NCBI RefSeq assembly: GCF_005222705.1
Contig: NZ_STGF01000014.1
Span: 115,576-179,575, forward strand
Length of the DNA stretch: 64,000 bases
Source of the DNA: Paenibacillus sp. SY21-1
GTDB taxonomy: Bacteria > Bacillota > Bacilli > Paenibacillales > Paenibacillaceae
Direction of reading: 5' to 3'
A program made the translations under genes and the position numbers. The notes beneath the pieces are model-generated. The model saw nothing but the letters and a program-made list of their open reading frames with translations. It was not told where the DNA came from and did not search any database. This document shows, in pieces, positions 25,402 to 34,955 of the stretch (the first letter of the stretch is position 1; the number at the start of each line of letters is the position of its first letter).

Positions 25402-26361
25402 ATGGATATTCGTCCTGCAGACATGCAATTATGCGCAACCATACTACGCAATCTTGATACTTGTATACTAGGAAAACAGGAAGAAATCCAAAGACTGTTT
25501 ACTGCTGTTATAGCAGGGGGGCACGTATTGCTCGAGGATGTGCCGGGCACGGGTAAAACGCAGCTGGTAAAGGCGCTTGCCCGGTCTATCGGCGGTCAAT
25601 TTCGCCGTATCCAATGCAATCCGGATTTGCTGCCGACCGATATAACCGGGGTTTCAATCTATCATCCGAAAGAAGAGACCTTTCTGTTCCGACCGGGTCC
25701 GGTCATGTCCAACATATTGCTAGCCGATGAGATTAACCGCGCCACAACGAAGACGCAATCCGCATTGCTGGAGGCGATGGAGGAGGGCCACGTTACCGTT
25801 GACGGAGATACCTACGAGCTGCCGCGTCCGTTCATTCTGCTGGCAACCCAGAATCCGATAGAGTTCGAGGGCACCTACACGTTGCCGGAAGCCCAGCTTG
25901 ACAGGTTTATGATGAAGCTCTCGCTCGGCTATCCGACTGAAACGGATGAACAGCGCATGGTGCTTTCTTCTAATGAAGGAACGCATCCTTCCGATCGGAT
26001 TGAAGCGCTGATGCATATAGAAGATATGCTGCAAATTCAGAAGCAGGTGCAGCAGGTGCATATCGACGAGGCGGTCGGTAAATATTTGGTTAGTCTTATT
26101 CGCGGGACGCGGGAGCATTCCGGGGTCATGCTTGGGGCAAGTCCGCGCGCGGCGCTGTCGCTGGCGAAGGCAGCCAAAGCGAGCGCCTATATCAGGCAAC
26201 GGAATTTCGTCACACCCGACGATGTGAAGGAGCTTGCCCCATTCGTTCTGGCGCACAGGCTGGTGCTGCGCATGGAAGCCAGAATGAACGGGCTCAGAAC
26301 GGAGGATATTGTCGATCAAGTCATTCAGGCGACGAAGGTGCCTGTAAGGCTGGAGCGCTAA
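25402..26361 (+). CDS. MoxR-family AAA+ ATPase
   Basis: The 319-residue ATPase has Walker A EDVPGTGKTQ, Walker B ILLADEINR, the ATQNPIEFEGTYTLPEAQLDRF sensor region and the lid domain with GASPRAALSLAKAAKA, all typical of MoxR. MoxR ATPases act as chaperones or activators for partner proteins and usually sit beside DUF58 and transglutaminase genes, as here. ATG at 25402 has GGGAGG eight nt upstream. Confidence 0.95.
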   Translation: MDIRPADMQLCATILRNLDTCILGKQEEIQRLFTAVIAGGHVLLEDVPGTGKTQLVKALARSIGGQFRRIQCNPDLLPTDITGVSIYHPKEETFLFRPGPVMSNILLADEINRATTKTQSALLEAMEEGHVTVDGDTYELPRPFILLATQNPIEFEGTYTLPEAQLDRFMMKLSLGYPTETDEQRMVLSSNEGTHPSDRIEALMHIEDMLQIQKQVQQVHIDEAVGKYLVSLIRGTREHSGVMLGASPRAALSLAKAAKASAYIRQRNFVTPDDVKELAPFVLAHRLVLRMEARMNGLRTEDIVDQVIQATKVPVRLER

Positions 26362-26365
26362 CGCG

Positions 26366-27604
26366 ATGAAAGCGTTGCTCACGAAAAGGCTGAGATGGCA
26401 GCTTGTCGTCGTTATGTATGCAGTCAGCCTGCTGTATATGCTCTTTCAAGGCGGCAAGACGGCTATCATGCTGTTTATGATCCTGAACCTGCTTATTTTG
26501 TATTTGCTGCTTGGCCGCTGGAGCGGTATCCAGCGGGCCAGCGGCAGCCGAACCTTCCAAGGGGCCGCATCGGGCAGAGAGCATTCCTTGTCTGCCGGAA
26601 GCTCGCTCGATGTCAGCCTTCAGGTTAAAGTGCCAGGCTATTACCCGCTCCCTTACGTCATCGTGCGCGATCAGCTTCAGCGCCATAACGGTCAGCAGCT
26701 GGCATTTGAAACGTCCTTCGTGCCGAGCTGGAAGCGAAGCGGGCAGGTCAGCTACCAGACGCCGCCGCTGCAACGAGGCGAGTACCGCTTTACGCATACC
26801 GATTGTATTTCGTACGACGTGTTTGGACTTTTCGAGCATACGGGCCAGTTCGGCGCGGAGAGCACGTTCAGCGTGCTGCCGCAAACGGTGCCGCTGCGGC
26901 AATGGAAGGGATTGCAGCGAGGCATCCGCGGTCCATATTCGCATGCGACCGCTTCGCGCTCTGCTAAGGAAACGACGCAAATTAACGGAGTTCGCGAGTA
27001 TTTGTACGGAGATCGGCTGTCGCGAGTGCATTGGAATGCAACGGCTAAAACAGGAGAATGGAAATCCAAGGCGTTTGAGCGCGAATCGTTGCCCCGCACC
27101 CTGATTGTGCTTGATCGCAGCAGCAGTCTGTACGAGGGTGATGCAGCAGGCCGATTCGAGCTTGCCGTGTCCGCAGCCGCTTCGATGATCGAAAGCGGGC
27201 TGAAGGATGATACGGCGATGGGACTGCTCTCGGTGGGCGATCGGGTTACGATGATCGCTCCAGGATCGGGAATGGAGCAGCAAAGCGCCATGCTGAAGCA
27301 TTTGACGTTCGTCGATTCGGATTGTCCGCAGCCGTTGTATGCAAGCTTGCGCAGCGCGGATCATGCGATTGGCCCCGGCAGCTTCGCAATCGTTGTTTCT
27401 GCGGATGCCGGCGCGGAAATGATTCGCAGCATGGAGTGGCTTTCGCGGAAGGGTTTAACCCCGTGTCTGCTGCATATCGCCGAGAGAAGCGGCAGTCCGG
27501 GCGATAAATGGAAGCACGCGTTCAGAGAGCGGGGCTGGCCGCTGTTTGAAATCAGTCAGCTTCAGGAGCTGCCGCTGGCATTGGAAAGGGGCGGGATAGC
27601 ATGA
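26366..27604 (+). CDS. DUF58 domain protein
   Basis: The 412-residue protein has two N-terminal hydrophobic helices (about 10-50), a beta-rich middle, and the DUF58 signature (REYLYGDRLSRVHWNATAK) near residue 212 followed by a von Willebrand A-like part beginning TLIVLDRSSS. The partner role with MoxR and transglutaminase-like membrane proteins is known from conserved gene order; the biochemical function is not settled. It starts four nt after moxR and overlaps the next gene by 4 bp. Confidence 0.92.
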   Translation: MKALLTKRLRWQLVVVMYAVSLLYMLFQGGKTAIMLFMILNLLILYLLLGRWSGIQRASGSRTFQGAASGREHSLSAGSSLDVSLQVKVPGYYPLPYVIVRDQLQRHNGQQLAFETSFVPSWKRSGQVSYQTPPLQRGEYRFTHTDCISYDVFGLFEHTGQFGAESTFSVLPQTVPLRQWKGLQRGIRGPYSHATASRSAKETTQINGVREYLYGDRLSRVHWNATAKTGEWKSKAFERESLPRTLIVLDRSSSLYEGDAAGRFELAVSAAASMIESGLKDDTAMGLLSVGDRVTMIAPGSGMEQQSAMLKHLTFVDSDCPQPLYASLRSADHAIGPGSFAIVVSADAGAEMIRSMEWLSRKGLTPCLLHIAERSGSPGDKWKHAFRERGWPLFEISQLQELPLALERGGIA

Positions 27605-29862
27605 AGCACAAGGTGAAAGCGTTTGGTGCCCGGGCATCGGCTCACTGGTACGAGAAGCTTTGTTATGTATTTGTTGCGGTTCTGCTGGGGCAGATGATCG
27701 CTATTTTTGATAATTTCTGGTGGGATGAAACGTACAAAATCGCCTATTGGACGCTCGCTTTGACGGCGGCCAGCGAAGTGCTGCTGCCTTACCGGATGCG
27801 CCTGCTCAAAACGATCGTGCAGCTGTGCGCCTTATTCGCGGTGACGATTCATTGGGCGAGAATGGAATGGGTCGTTGCCCAGCCGGAGCGTTGGCAAGAT
27901 TGGATTTGGTGGCTTCAGGCCCATTTCGCCCAGTTAAGCCCTTATATTTGGATTGGCGGAGCGTTGTGGCTGCTGGTCGCACTGTTCGGCAGATGGACGA
28001 CTACGCGGTCGAGGCTGCTGGCCTTCACTGGCGCGGCACTGCTGGTGCTGACGATTGCGGATTCCTTTAGCCCCATTTGGCTCTGGGACGAGGTAGGCGT
28101 GGCTGTATTCGTCGGTCTGCTATGGTTGTTCGCAAGCCATATGGCGCGGCTGCAGCGGGAGCATCCGAGCAGTTGGAGAGAACTGCTCGGCTATCCGGTT
28201 CAGCTCCTTCTGCCGATTGCGGTCGTGCTGACCGTGCTGATGTCGGTAGGGCTCAGCATGCCGTCGATTTCTCCGATTTTGCAGGACCCCTATACCCTTT
28301 GGAAGGAGTCCAAGGGCGAGAGCGTGCCGACCTTTTTGGGCGAGAAGGGACTGGATGCCTCCTCGCCTAGCAGCTCCGGCAATGCAAGCTCCGGCTACAG
28401 TCGGGACGATCAGACGCTTGGGGGAGGATTTGATTTCGACTATTCGCCGATGATGACCGTTACGACGAATCAGCGCAGCTACTGGCGCGGCGAATCCAAA
28501 GCCTTTTACAATGGAACGGGCTGGGAGGATGCGGGCGATGCAGAGGATCGCGGGCTGATTGAACGCGTGCGCAAAGGGCAGGAGCTGGCCAGTCTGGACG
28601 CTCCGCCTGCGGCAGGCGTCATTGAGGTGAATCAGCTGGTCACGATGGTGCGCAAGGACGCCTACCCGGTGCTTTTCTCCGCTTCTCCCGCCTCCATGGT
28701 GAACTGGATTGGGAGCGAGAACGGTCCGTTTACGAACGGGCTTAACTGGCTGCCGGCTTCGCAGGAGCTTAGATTCCAAGGACGGGTTGTGCAAAGTCAG
28801 GGTTATCCGGAGGTCTATTCGGTTACCTCTACGGTGCCGGTTATCGACGAAGACGGGCTGAGAAGCACAGAGGCGGGCTGGAGCGGTGCGGGAAGCTCGG
28901 CTCGCCATGCGATGTATACACAGCTGCCGGACTCGCTGCCGCAGCGGGTTAAGGACCTTGCGGCGGAGGTGACGGCAGAAGGCGCAACCGATTACGATAA
29001 GGCGCGGTTGCTGGAAGCGTATTTGCAGACCAATTTCTTCTATAATAATAAGCCCGATTTATCGAAGCTGAGCGGACAAAGCGGCGACTTTGTCGACCAG
29101 TTTTTGTTTGAGCTGAAAGAAGGCTACTGCGATTATTTTTCCACCGCCATGATCGTTATGGCGAGGAGTCTGGATTTGCCTGCGCGCTGGGTTAAGGGCT
29201 TTGCGCCCGGCGTGCTTCCTGCGGGCACCTTTGACCCAACGGGAGAAATGCCTGGCGGCGTGCCTAATCTTGACCCATCAGGAGCGGGCACGTATACGGT
29301 GCGCAATTCCGACGCTCATTCCTGGGTCGAAATTTATTTCGACGGCTACGGCTGGATATCGTTCGAGCCAACATCCGGCTTCTCCTTCCCTTACACATTG
29401 GCGGAGGCAGAAGTGGAGCCGCTTCCCGAGGTGGAGACAGAGAGCGAGGAAACGGTAACGACACCGGTAGAAGAACAAAAACCGATGAGCCCCGTATGGG
29501 GCTGGGCGGCGGCAGTTCTGCTCCTCGTATCGGCTGGCTGGTACGTGTATGTCCGGAGGCAGCGTCTTGCGGCCGCATGGATGAAGCTCCGGCACGGCTC
29601 CTATACCGACAACGACAGAATCGTGCTGGAAACGCAGCGTTTGCTGCGAATCGCGAAGCGGCGCGGGCTCGTGCGCCAGGATCATGAAACGATGAGAGAG
29701 GCGATATTGCGCTGGTCCGGCGACCGAAAATGGCTTCAAGGCGACTTTCGCACGATTCTGGACGGCTTCGAGCAAGCGAAGTACGGCAGCACGATGGCCA
29801 CCCGGGAGGAAGCCGACCGTTTTGTGCTTAAGACGCGTTCCGTAATCGATCAGCTTAAATAG
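27601..29862 (+). CDS. Membrane transglutaminase-like protein (TgpA/YebA type)
   Basis: The 753-residue protein has about six N-terminal membrane helices (residues 15-220), an external region, a transglutaminase core and a C-terminal membrane helix (about 635-655) followed by a cytoplasmic tail. The catalytic triad candidates are C510 in EGYCDYFS, H573 in DAHSWVEIYF and the acidic residue in SFEPTSGF, where Glu replaces the more usual Asp. It ends the moxR operon and overlaps DUF58 by ATGA. The substrate is unknown; cell-envelope proteins are likely. Confidence 0.93.
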   Translation: MKHKVKAFGARASAHWYEKLCYVFVAVLLGQMIAIFDNFWWDETYKIAYWTLALTAASEVLLPYRMRLLKTIVQLCALFAVTIHWARMEWVVAQPERWQDWIWWLQAHFAQLSPYIWIGGALWLLVALFGRWTTTRSRLLAFTGAALLVLTIADSFSPIWLWDEVGVAVFVGLLWLFASHMARLQREHPSSWRELLGYPVQLLLPIAVVLTVLMSVGLSMPSISPILQDPYTLWKESKGESVPTFLGEKGLDASSPSSSGNASSGYSRDDQTLGGGFDFDYSPMMTVTTNQRSYWRGESKAFYNGTGWEDAGDAEDRGLIERVRKGQELASLDAPPAAGVIEVNQLVTMVRKDAYPVLFSASPASMVNWIGSENGPFTNGLNWLPASQELRFQGRVVQSQGYPEVYSVTSTVPVIDEDGLRSTEAGWSGAGSSARHAMYTQLPDSLPQRVKDLAAEVTAEGATDYDKARLLEAYLQTNFFYNNKPDLSKLSGQSGDFVDQFLFELKEGYCDYFSTAMIVMARSLDLPARWVKGFAPGVLPAGTFDPTGEMPGGVPNLDPSGAGTYTVRNSDAHSWVEIYFDGYGWISFEPTSGFSFPYTLAEAEVEPLPEVETESEETVTTPVEEQKPMSPVWGWAAAVLLLVSAGWYVYVRRQRLAAAWMKLRHGSYTDNDRIVLETQRLLRIAKRRGLVRQDHETMREAILRWSGDRKWLQGDFRTILDGFEQAKYGSTMATREEADRFVLKTRSVIDQLK

Positions 29863-29893
29863 AATGGTTTAAGCTGCTGGGCTTTACAAAGAT

Positions 29894-29946
29894 AGGCTGT
29901 CTTGAAGAAGGCGACGCAGTTCGCCTTGGGACAGCCTGTTTTTTTT
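29894..29946 (+). terminator. Rho-independent terminator after the transglutaminase gene
   Basis: AGGCTGTC and GGACAGCCT form the outer stem, AGGCGA and TCGCCT the inner stem, and eight T residues follow at 29939-29946. Confidence 0.92.
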
Positions 29947-30116
29947 GAAATGATGGGGGTTTATAGGTTTGACATATATAATCGGCTTCTATTTCAACGC
30001 GAAACGTTAGCCTCGCAGCGAGAGTCGGCTTCTGCCGTTTACGCTTGATGCAGACCAGTCGGCAGGCGGAAAGACGTCGACGGATGACTGCTTTTCACAA
30101 ATGGTGACGGATTTTT

Positions 30117-30146
30117 TTGCAACAAAATTGTATTGTATGGTATAGT
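30117..30146 (+). promoter_or_regulatory. Promoter of the yqe operon
   Basis: TTGCAA (30117-30122) and TATAGT (30141-30146) are 18 nt apart, and TGG directly before the -10 makes an extended element. It lies 37 nt before the yqeG start. The rest of the 237-nt gap from 29947 shows no gene. Confidence 0.65.
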
Positions 30147-30183
30147 TTCGTAAGATAGCAGGCAGAAAGCAGAGGGATTAATC

Positions 30184-30708
30184 ATGTTCGAACGGCTATT
30201 GCCTCATATGCGGGTCAACACGGTGTATGAGATTAATTTAGATGAGCTGCATGCACGGGGAGTGCGCGGCATCATTACGGATCTGGACAATACGCTTGTC
30301 GGCGCAAAGGAAGCGCTGGCTACGCCTGAGCTGGTGCAGTGGCTGGATTATGTCCGTTCACGCGGCTTTCAGGTCGTCATCGTGTCCAACAATAACGAGA
30401 CGCGCGTCGGCACGTTTGCCTCGCCGCTCAACATTCCGTATATTCATGCGGCCCGCAAGCCGGCAGCCAAAGCGTTTCGCAAGGCGCTTGGCGTGCTTGG
30501 CCTCTCGGCCGAGCATACAGTCGTCATTGGCGACCAAATGCTGACGGATGTGCTTGGCGGCAACCGTATGGGTTTGTACACCATATTGGTGACACCGATT
30601 TCGCCGAAGGATGAGGGCATGATGACGCGCGTGAACAGGCGCATCGAGCGCTTCGCGCTAGTTCGCCTGCGCAAAAAAGGGTTATGGTACGAGGGGGAAA
30701 CAGAGTGA
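30184..30708 (+). CDS. yqeG: YqeG family HAD-type phosphatase
   Basis: The 174-residue HAD hydrolase has DLDNTLVG (D33, D35) as motif I, VIVSNNNE as motif II, KPAAKAF with the lysine of motif III, and VVIGDQMLTD as motif IV. It is the first gene of the conserved yqeGH-aroE-yhbY-nadD-yqeK cluster, in the same order as in Bacillus. The substrate is not firmly known. It overlaps yqeH by GTGA. Confidence 0.95.
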   Translation: MFERLLPHMRVNTVYEINLDELHARGVRGIITDLDNTLVGAKEALATPELVQWLDYVRSRGFQVVIVSNNNETRVGTFASPLNIPYIHAARKPAAKAFRKALGVLGLSAEHTVVIGDQMLTDVLGGNRMGLYTILVTPISPKDEGMMTRVNRRIERFALVRLRKKGLWYEGETE

Positions 30709-31832
30709 GGGGTTTACAACAGGTTCAGACAGGGCCGGCATGCGCCGGCTGCGGCGTGCAGCTTCAATCGGACTCGCCGGAGCTACCGGGCTTTTTGCCG
30801 GCAGCGGCGATGGGGCGCGAGCCGGTCATTTGCCAGCGATGCTTCCGCATCCGCCATTATAATGAGGCGGCGTCGGTAGCGGTCGATCAGGACGAGTTTC
30901 TCAAGCTGCTTGGAACGATCGGCAGCACGGATAGCCTTGTCGTGCATATCGTCGATTTGTACGATTTCGAAGGCAGCCTGATTTCCGGCTTGCAGCGTTT
31001 TGTTGGGAACAATCCGGTGCTGCTGGTCGTGAACAAGCTTGATTTGCTGCCAAAGGCGATTAATGTGAATCGCATTCGCAATTGGGTGCAGAAGCAGGCG
31101 AAGGCGGAGGGCTTGCGCACCGTGGACATCGTTTTGTGCAGCGCGAAGCGAAATATCGGCTTCGAGCATGTCATTGAAGCGCTGGAGCGGCACCGCGGCG
31201 ATCGCGATGTATATGTGGTTGGCGCTACCAATGTCGGCAAATCGACGTTGATTAACCGGCTTATCCGCGACTACAGCGACATGGAGCGCGAGCTGACGAC
31301 TTCGCGTTATCCGGGCACGACGCTTGATGCGGTTCATATTCCGTTAGACGACGGCAAGGCGATTATCGATACGCCGGGCATCGTATATGAAACGCGCCTT
31401 ACGGAGGTTGTGCCTAGAAGCTTTCTTGGCACCCTGCTGCCGGACAAGCCGATTAAGCCGCTTGTTTATCAGCTGAACTCCGGGCAATCGCTTTTTATGG
31501 GAAGCTTGGTCCGGTTCGACTTTGTCGAGGGCGATCGCGGTTCGTTTACGTTCTACATCTCCAATGCGCTCAACGTCCATCGGACAAAAATAGAACGTGC
31601 GGAATCGCTGTACGAGGATCATCGCGGCGGGCTGCTTGGCGGTCCAACGCTTGAGGAGCTGGAGAACATTCCCGCTTGGACCCGCCATTCCCTGCGCATT
31701 AAACGCGGCATGAAGCAGGACGTGTTTATTTCCGGACTTGGCTGGATTCAGGTTAACGCCGCAAGCGGCGCGCTGATCGATGTATATGCGCCGAAGGGCG
31801 TAAAGGTTATGCTGCGCGACTCGCTTATTTAA
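30705..31832 (+). CDS. yqeH: Ribosome-assembly GTPase YqeH (circularly permuted)
   Basis: The 375-residue protein has an N-terminal zinc finger (CAGC...CQRC) and a circularly permuted GTPase domain: NKLDLL (G4) precedes GATNVGKST (G1, about residue 173) and DTPG (G3). YqeH is needed for 30S subunit assembly. GTG at 30705 has GAGGGGG seven nt upstream and couples to yqeG; an ATG at 30684 inside yqeG lacks a good site. Confidence 0.96.
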   Translation: MRGLQQVQTGPACAGCGVQLQSDSPELPGFLPAAAMGREPVICQRCFRIRHYNEAASVAVDQDEFLKLLGTIGSTDSLVVHIVDLYDFEGSLISGLQRFVGNNPVLLVVNKLDLLPKAINVNRIRNWVQKQAKAEGLRTVDIVLCSAKRNIGFEHVIEALERHRGDRDVYVVGATNVGKSTLINRLIRDYSDMERELTTSRYPGTTLDAVHIPLDDGKAIIDTPGIVYETRLTEVVPRSFLGTLLPDKPIKPLVYQLNSGQSLFMGSLVRFDFVEGDRGSFTFYISNALNVHRTKIERAESLYEDHRGGLLGGPTLEELENIPAWTRHSLRIKRGMKQDVFISGLGWIQVNAASGALIDVYAPKGVKVMLRDSLI

Positions 31833-31965
31833 GTCGGCTTTGCCGATTGGAGATTTAGATATAGAATCGTCTCATTCGATTACGCGAACCAAGGCTGCTT
31901 CGCCATGACAGGGCGATAGCGGCTTTGGCCTGCGGAACCGGTGCGCGAAGGGGGAGCTTGCGTTG

Positions 31966-32826
31966 GTGAAAGGCGGGGAAAGCGCTCGCATCGACAGCCA
32001 CACCGTGCTGTTTGGGGTTATCGGCAATCCGATCCGGCATTCGAGATCGCCGATCATGATGAACCGGGCGTTTCAGGAAACGGGCATTAACGGGGTTTAT
32101 ACGGCTTTTCACATCGTAGGAGAGCAGCTGGCGGATTTTGTCTCCGGCGTCAGAGCAATGGGTATTCGCGGAATTAACGTCACGATTCCGCACAAGCTGG
32201 ATATCATGCCATTATTAGATGAGATCGATGCTGGCGCGCAAGCGATCGGGGCCGTCAATACCATTGTAAACGAGAACGGACGGCTGATCGGCTATAATAC
32301 CGACGGAATCGGTTATGTCCGATCGCTCAAGGAAGAAGCCGAGCCGTCGCTGGCCGGAAAACGGATCGTCGTGCTCGGTGCAGGCGGCGCGGCGAGAGGA
32401 ATTGTATATGCGCTGACGCAGGAGCAGCCGGGGCGCATTACGATTGCGAACCGCTCCGTGGAGCGGGCGCAGGAGCTGGCCAAGTCGTTCAGCTCGCTGG
32501 CCGATATCGAAGCCATAAGCAACGAGACGCTGAAGCAGGCTTGCTCGGAGGCGGATATCGTCATTAACACGACATCGGTCGGCATGTTTCCGAATGTTGC
32601 CGATACGCCTGTTGACGCTTCTTGGCTGCAACCGGGAGCCGTGGCCAGCGATTTGATCTACAATCCGCTCAAAACGGCCTTTCTGGAGCAGGCCGAGCGT
32701 CAAGGCTGCCGCACGCACGGCGGACTTGGCATGTTTATTTATCAAGGCGCTTTCGCCTTCGAATACTGGACTGGACAGCCTGCCCCGGCCTTGGCCATGC
32801 GGGAAACGGTTTTGGCTTCATTTTAA
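31966..32826 (+). CDS. aroE: Shikimate dehydrogenase
   Basis: The 286-residue enzyme reduces 3-dehydroshikimate to shikimate with NADPH. Visible motifs are NPIRHSRSP (substrate site), NVTIPHK with catalytic K77, NTDGIGY, and the nucleotide-binding VLGAGGAARG. GGGGGAG lies nine nt before GTG at 31966; TTG at 31963 is an equally possible start. It lies in the yqe cluster after a 130-nt gap with no recognisable feature. Confidence 0.96.
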   Translation: MKGGESARIDSHTVLFGVIGNPIRHSRSPIMMNRAFQETGINGVYTAFHIVGEQLADFVSGVRAMGIRGINVTIPHKLDIMPLLDEIDAGAQAIGAVNTIVNENGRLIGYNTDGIGYVRSLKEEAEPSLAGKRIVVLGAGGAARGIVYALTQEQPGRITIANRSVERAQELAKSFSSLADIEAISNETLKQACSEADIVINTTSVGMFPNVADTPVDASWLQPGAVASDLIYNPLKTAFLEQAERQGCRTHGGLGMFIYQGAFAFEYWTGQPAPALAMRETVLASF

Positions 32827-32858
32827 GCAATTATGACACGAAAGAAGGAAATGCATTT

Positions 32859-33164
32859 ATGTTGACTGGCAAACAAAAGCGTTATTTACGTTCATTGGCT
32901 CATCATCTGACCCCGATTTTTCAAGTTGGCAAAGGCGGAACAAACGATCATCTGGTGCGCCATATCGAGGATGCGATTGAGTCTCGCGAACTGATCAAAA
33001 TTTCCGTGTTGAACAACTGTCTGGACGACCCGCGCGAGATCGGCGCAGAAATCGCGGAGGCCTCGGGCTCCGAGCTTGTACAGGTCATCGGCAAAACGAT
33101 CGTGCTGTACAAGGAATCTAAGGACAACAAGCAGATCGAGCTGCCGCGCGCAACCCGCGGCTAG
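32859..33164 (+). CDS. yhbY: YhbY/YqeI family RNA-binding protein
   Basis: The 101-residue CRM-domain protein has the GKGG motif at residues 24-27 and the KISVLNNC and GKTIVLYKE strands. It binds pre-ribosomal RNA and is associated with the large subunit. GAAGGAA precedes ATG at 32859; a longer in-frame reading overlaps aroE and is rejected. Confidence 0.95.
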   Translation: MLTGKQKRYLRSLAHHLTPIFQVGKGGTNDHLVRHIEDAIESRELIKISVLNNCLDDPREIGAEIAEASGSELVQVIGKTIVLYKESKDNKQIELPRATRG

Positions 33165-33264
33165 ACGGCAGCCGGGCAGGGAACGGGAATGTGCGAAAGA
33201 CCTGCGTCCTGGCCCATTCCCGTGCCGAATCGAATAGCGTTCTACGTTGAAGGAGTGCGACAAT

Positions 33265-33855
33265 GTGAAGAAAGTGGGCATCATGGGCGGAACCTTCGAT
33301 CCGATCCACTACGGCCATCTCCTTGCCGCCGAGACGGCCCGCGAGCAGGGAGGCCTTGCCGAGGTTTGGTTTATCCCTTCGTTTGTCCCGCCGCTTAAAG
33401 CAAGCGATCCCGGCGCTGCCAGCGAGCAGCGCTATGAAATGGCTTGCCTGGCGACAGAGGACCATTCGGCCTTTCGGGTGCTCGATATTGAGCTGAAGCG
33501 CGGCGGGGTCAGCTATTCCTACGACACGGTCAGTGAGCTTGCAGGCCTCTATCCGGATGTTTCCTTTTTTTATATTATCGGATCGGATCGGATCAACGAT
33601 TTGTCCAGTTGGCATCGTATCGAGGAACTTGCCGCGCTTATCGGGTTTATCGGTCTTGAACGTCCCGGAGAGCCGGTGCTTCTGGATTCGCTGCCTGCTT
33701 ATTTGCGCAGAAGTATTACCTTGGCGCAAATGCCGGGCATCGGCATATCGTCTACCTTGATTCGAGAGAAGCTGGCTGCGGAGCAGTCCATTCGATATTT
33801 GGTGCCGGATGCGGTGGCAGGCTATATAAGGAGGCACGGGCTATATGAAGCGTGA
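33265..33855 (+). CDS. nadD: Nicotinate-nucleotide adenylyltransferase
   Basis: The 196-residue enzyme transfers AMP to nicotinate mononucleotide in NAD synthesis. It has GGTFDPIHYGH (residues 8-18, with the TxxH-type nucleotidyl-transfer motif) and ISSTLIR near the C-terminus. GTG at 33265 follows GAAGGAG by nine nt. It overlaps yqeK by 11 bp. Confidence 0.96.
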   Translation: MKKVGIMGGTFDPIHYGHLLAAETAREQGGLAEVWFIPSFVPPLKASDPGAASEQRYEMACLATEDHSAFRVLDIELKRGGVSYSYDTVSELAGLYPDVSFFYIIGSDRINDLSSWHRIEELAALIGFIGLERPGEPVLLDSLPAYLRRSITLAQMPGIGISSTLIREKLAAEQSIRYLVPDAVAGYIRRHGLYEA

Positions 33856-34402
33856 GGAAATGATGGAGCGTGTTAAGGCGGAAATGCCCGAGCGGAGGTG
33901 GCGGCATACGCTTGGCGTGATGGAGACTGCCATCGTGCTCGCCGAGCGATTTGGCGAAGATCCGTCACGCGCGGAGCTTGCCTCCATTCTGCACGATGTG
34001 ACCAAGTATTGGCCGACGCAGCGCATGGCCGATATGATTGTGGACAACGGCTTGCCCGCCGAGCTGCTGGACTATGACAAGGAGCTGTGGCACGCTCCGA
34101 CCGGCGCGTGGGTCGCAGAGCATGAGTATGGAGTTAGCGATCAGGGCGTGCTTGATGCCATCCGCTATCATACGTCGGGGCGCAAAGGAATGTCAGGGCT
34201 TGAGAAGGTCGTTTGTTTGGCCGACTACATGGAACCTGGGCGCGACTTCCCCGGCGTGGAGCGCATCCGAGAGCTAAGCGCAAGCAGCCTGGACGAGGCG
34301 CTTCTTGCAGGCTTTGATTCGACGCTTATGTTTCTGATTGCAAAAGGGAAGCGTATTTTTCCGCTGACGATGGAAGCGCGCAATGATTTGCTGCGCAAAT
34401 AG
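33845..34402 (+). CDS. yqeK: YqeK-type HD-domain hydrolase (Ap4A hydrolase)
   Basis: The 185-residue HD-domain protein has HTLGVMETA, ILHDVTKYW and AIRYHTSG, the metal-binding histidines and aspartate of the family. YqeK proteins split diadenosine tetraphosphate symmetrically. The start is inside the end of nadD, showing coupling. A 205-nt gap with a dispersed repeat follows. Confidence 0.94.
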   Translation: MKREEMMERVKAEMPERRWRHTLGVMETAIVLAERFGEDPSRAELASILHDVTKYWPTQRMADMIVDNGLPAELLDYDKELWHAPTGAWVAEHEYGVSDQGVLDAIRYHTSGRKGMSGLEKVVCLADYMEPGRDFPGVERIRELSASSLDEALLAGFDSTLMFLIAKGKRIFPLTMEARNDLLRK

Positions 34403-34411
34403 CCTTTGTCC

Positions 34412-34478
34412 AAATAAGGGAAAGTATAACATTGTGCTGCCCTTTCTCCATATTTCCCGGAATGAAACGCCCTGTGCG
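34412..34478. repeat. Dispersed intergenic repeat, copy 1
   Basis: A 30-nt core (34441-34470) matches 50202-50231 at 28 of 30 positions (blocks CCTTTCTC, ATATTTC, CGGAATGAAACGC), and weaker similarity extends about 30 nt upstream on both copies. Both lie between genes. This copy lies between yqeK and rsfS and lacks the GC-rich hairpin found beside copy 2. Confidence 0.7.
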
Positions 34479-34607
34479 GTTAAATGACGACCCAGTCGTT
34501 TACGCTTGGGACGATTAGCGATGCAAGGAATAGGCAAGCGGGCCTGCCTCTTACGAAGGGGCGCTAGCTTGCGCCAGAATGACAACTTACAGGGAGGCAA
34601 ATAGCCT

Positions 34608-34955
34608 ATGGCGATACAATCGGATGAATTGCTTCAAATTGCGGTGGCTGCCGCTGATGAGAAAAAAGCGGTGCGCGTTGTCGCTTTGAATCTAAAAGAG
34701 ATCTCGCTGGTGGCGGATTACTTCGTCATTTGCAGCGGAAACTCGGACACGCAGGTGCAGGCGATCGCAACGGAAATCCGCAAGCAAGCGGAGAAGAGCG
34801 GCGCTCGCGTGCGAGGCATGGAAGGGATGGACACTGCCCGCTGGGTGCTGATCGATCTTGGCGATGTCATCGTGCACGTCTTTCACCGCGATGAACGCGA
34901 TTACTATAATATGGAACGGCTCTGGTCCGATGCGAAGGTCGTGGAATTCGCATGA
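34608..34955 (+). CDS. rsfS: Ribosomal silencing factor RsfS
   Basis: The 115-residue protein matches RsfS/YqeL: LKEISLVADYFVICSG and GDVIVHVFHRDERDYYNMERLW are diagnostic. It binds ribosomal protein uL14 and blocks subunit joining when nutrients are low. AGGGAGG precedes ATG. It overlaps the CvfB-like gene by ATGA. Confidence 0.97.
   Translation: MAIQSDELLQIAVAAADEKKAVRVVALNLKEISLVADYFVICSGNSDTQVQAIATEIRKQAEKSGARVRGMEGMDTARWVLIDLGDVIVHVFHRDERDYYNMERLWSDAKVVEFA

Noticed and set aside
29969..29984. TTGACA and TATAAT in the yqeG upstream gap
   Set aside because: The two hexamers are only two nt apart, so they cannot be one promoter; the TTGCAA/TATAGT pair further down is better.
30037..34508. 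An 11-mer (GTTTACGCTTG) shared by two intergenic regions at 30037 and 34498
   Set aside because: The match does not extend beyond the 11-mer and is too short to call a repeat or a regulator site.
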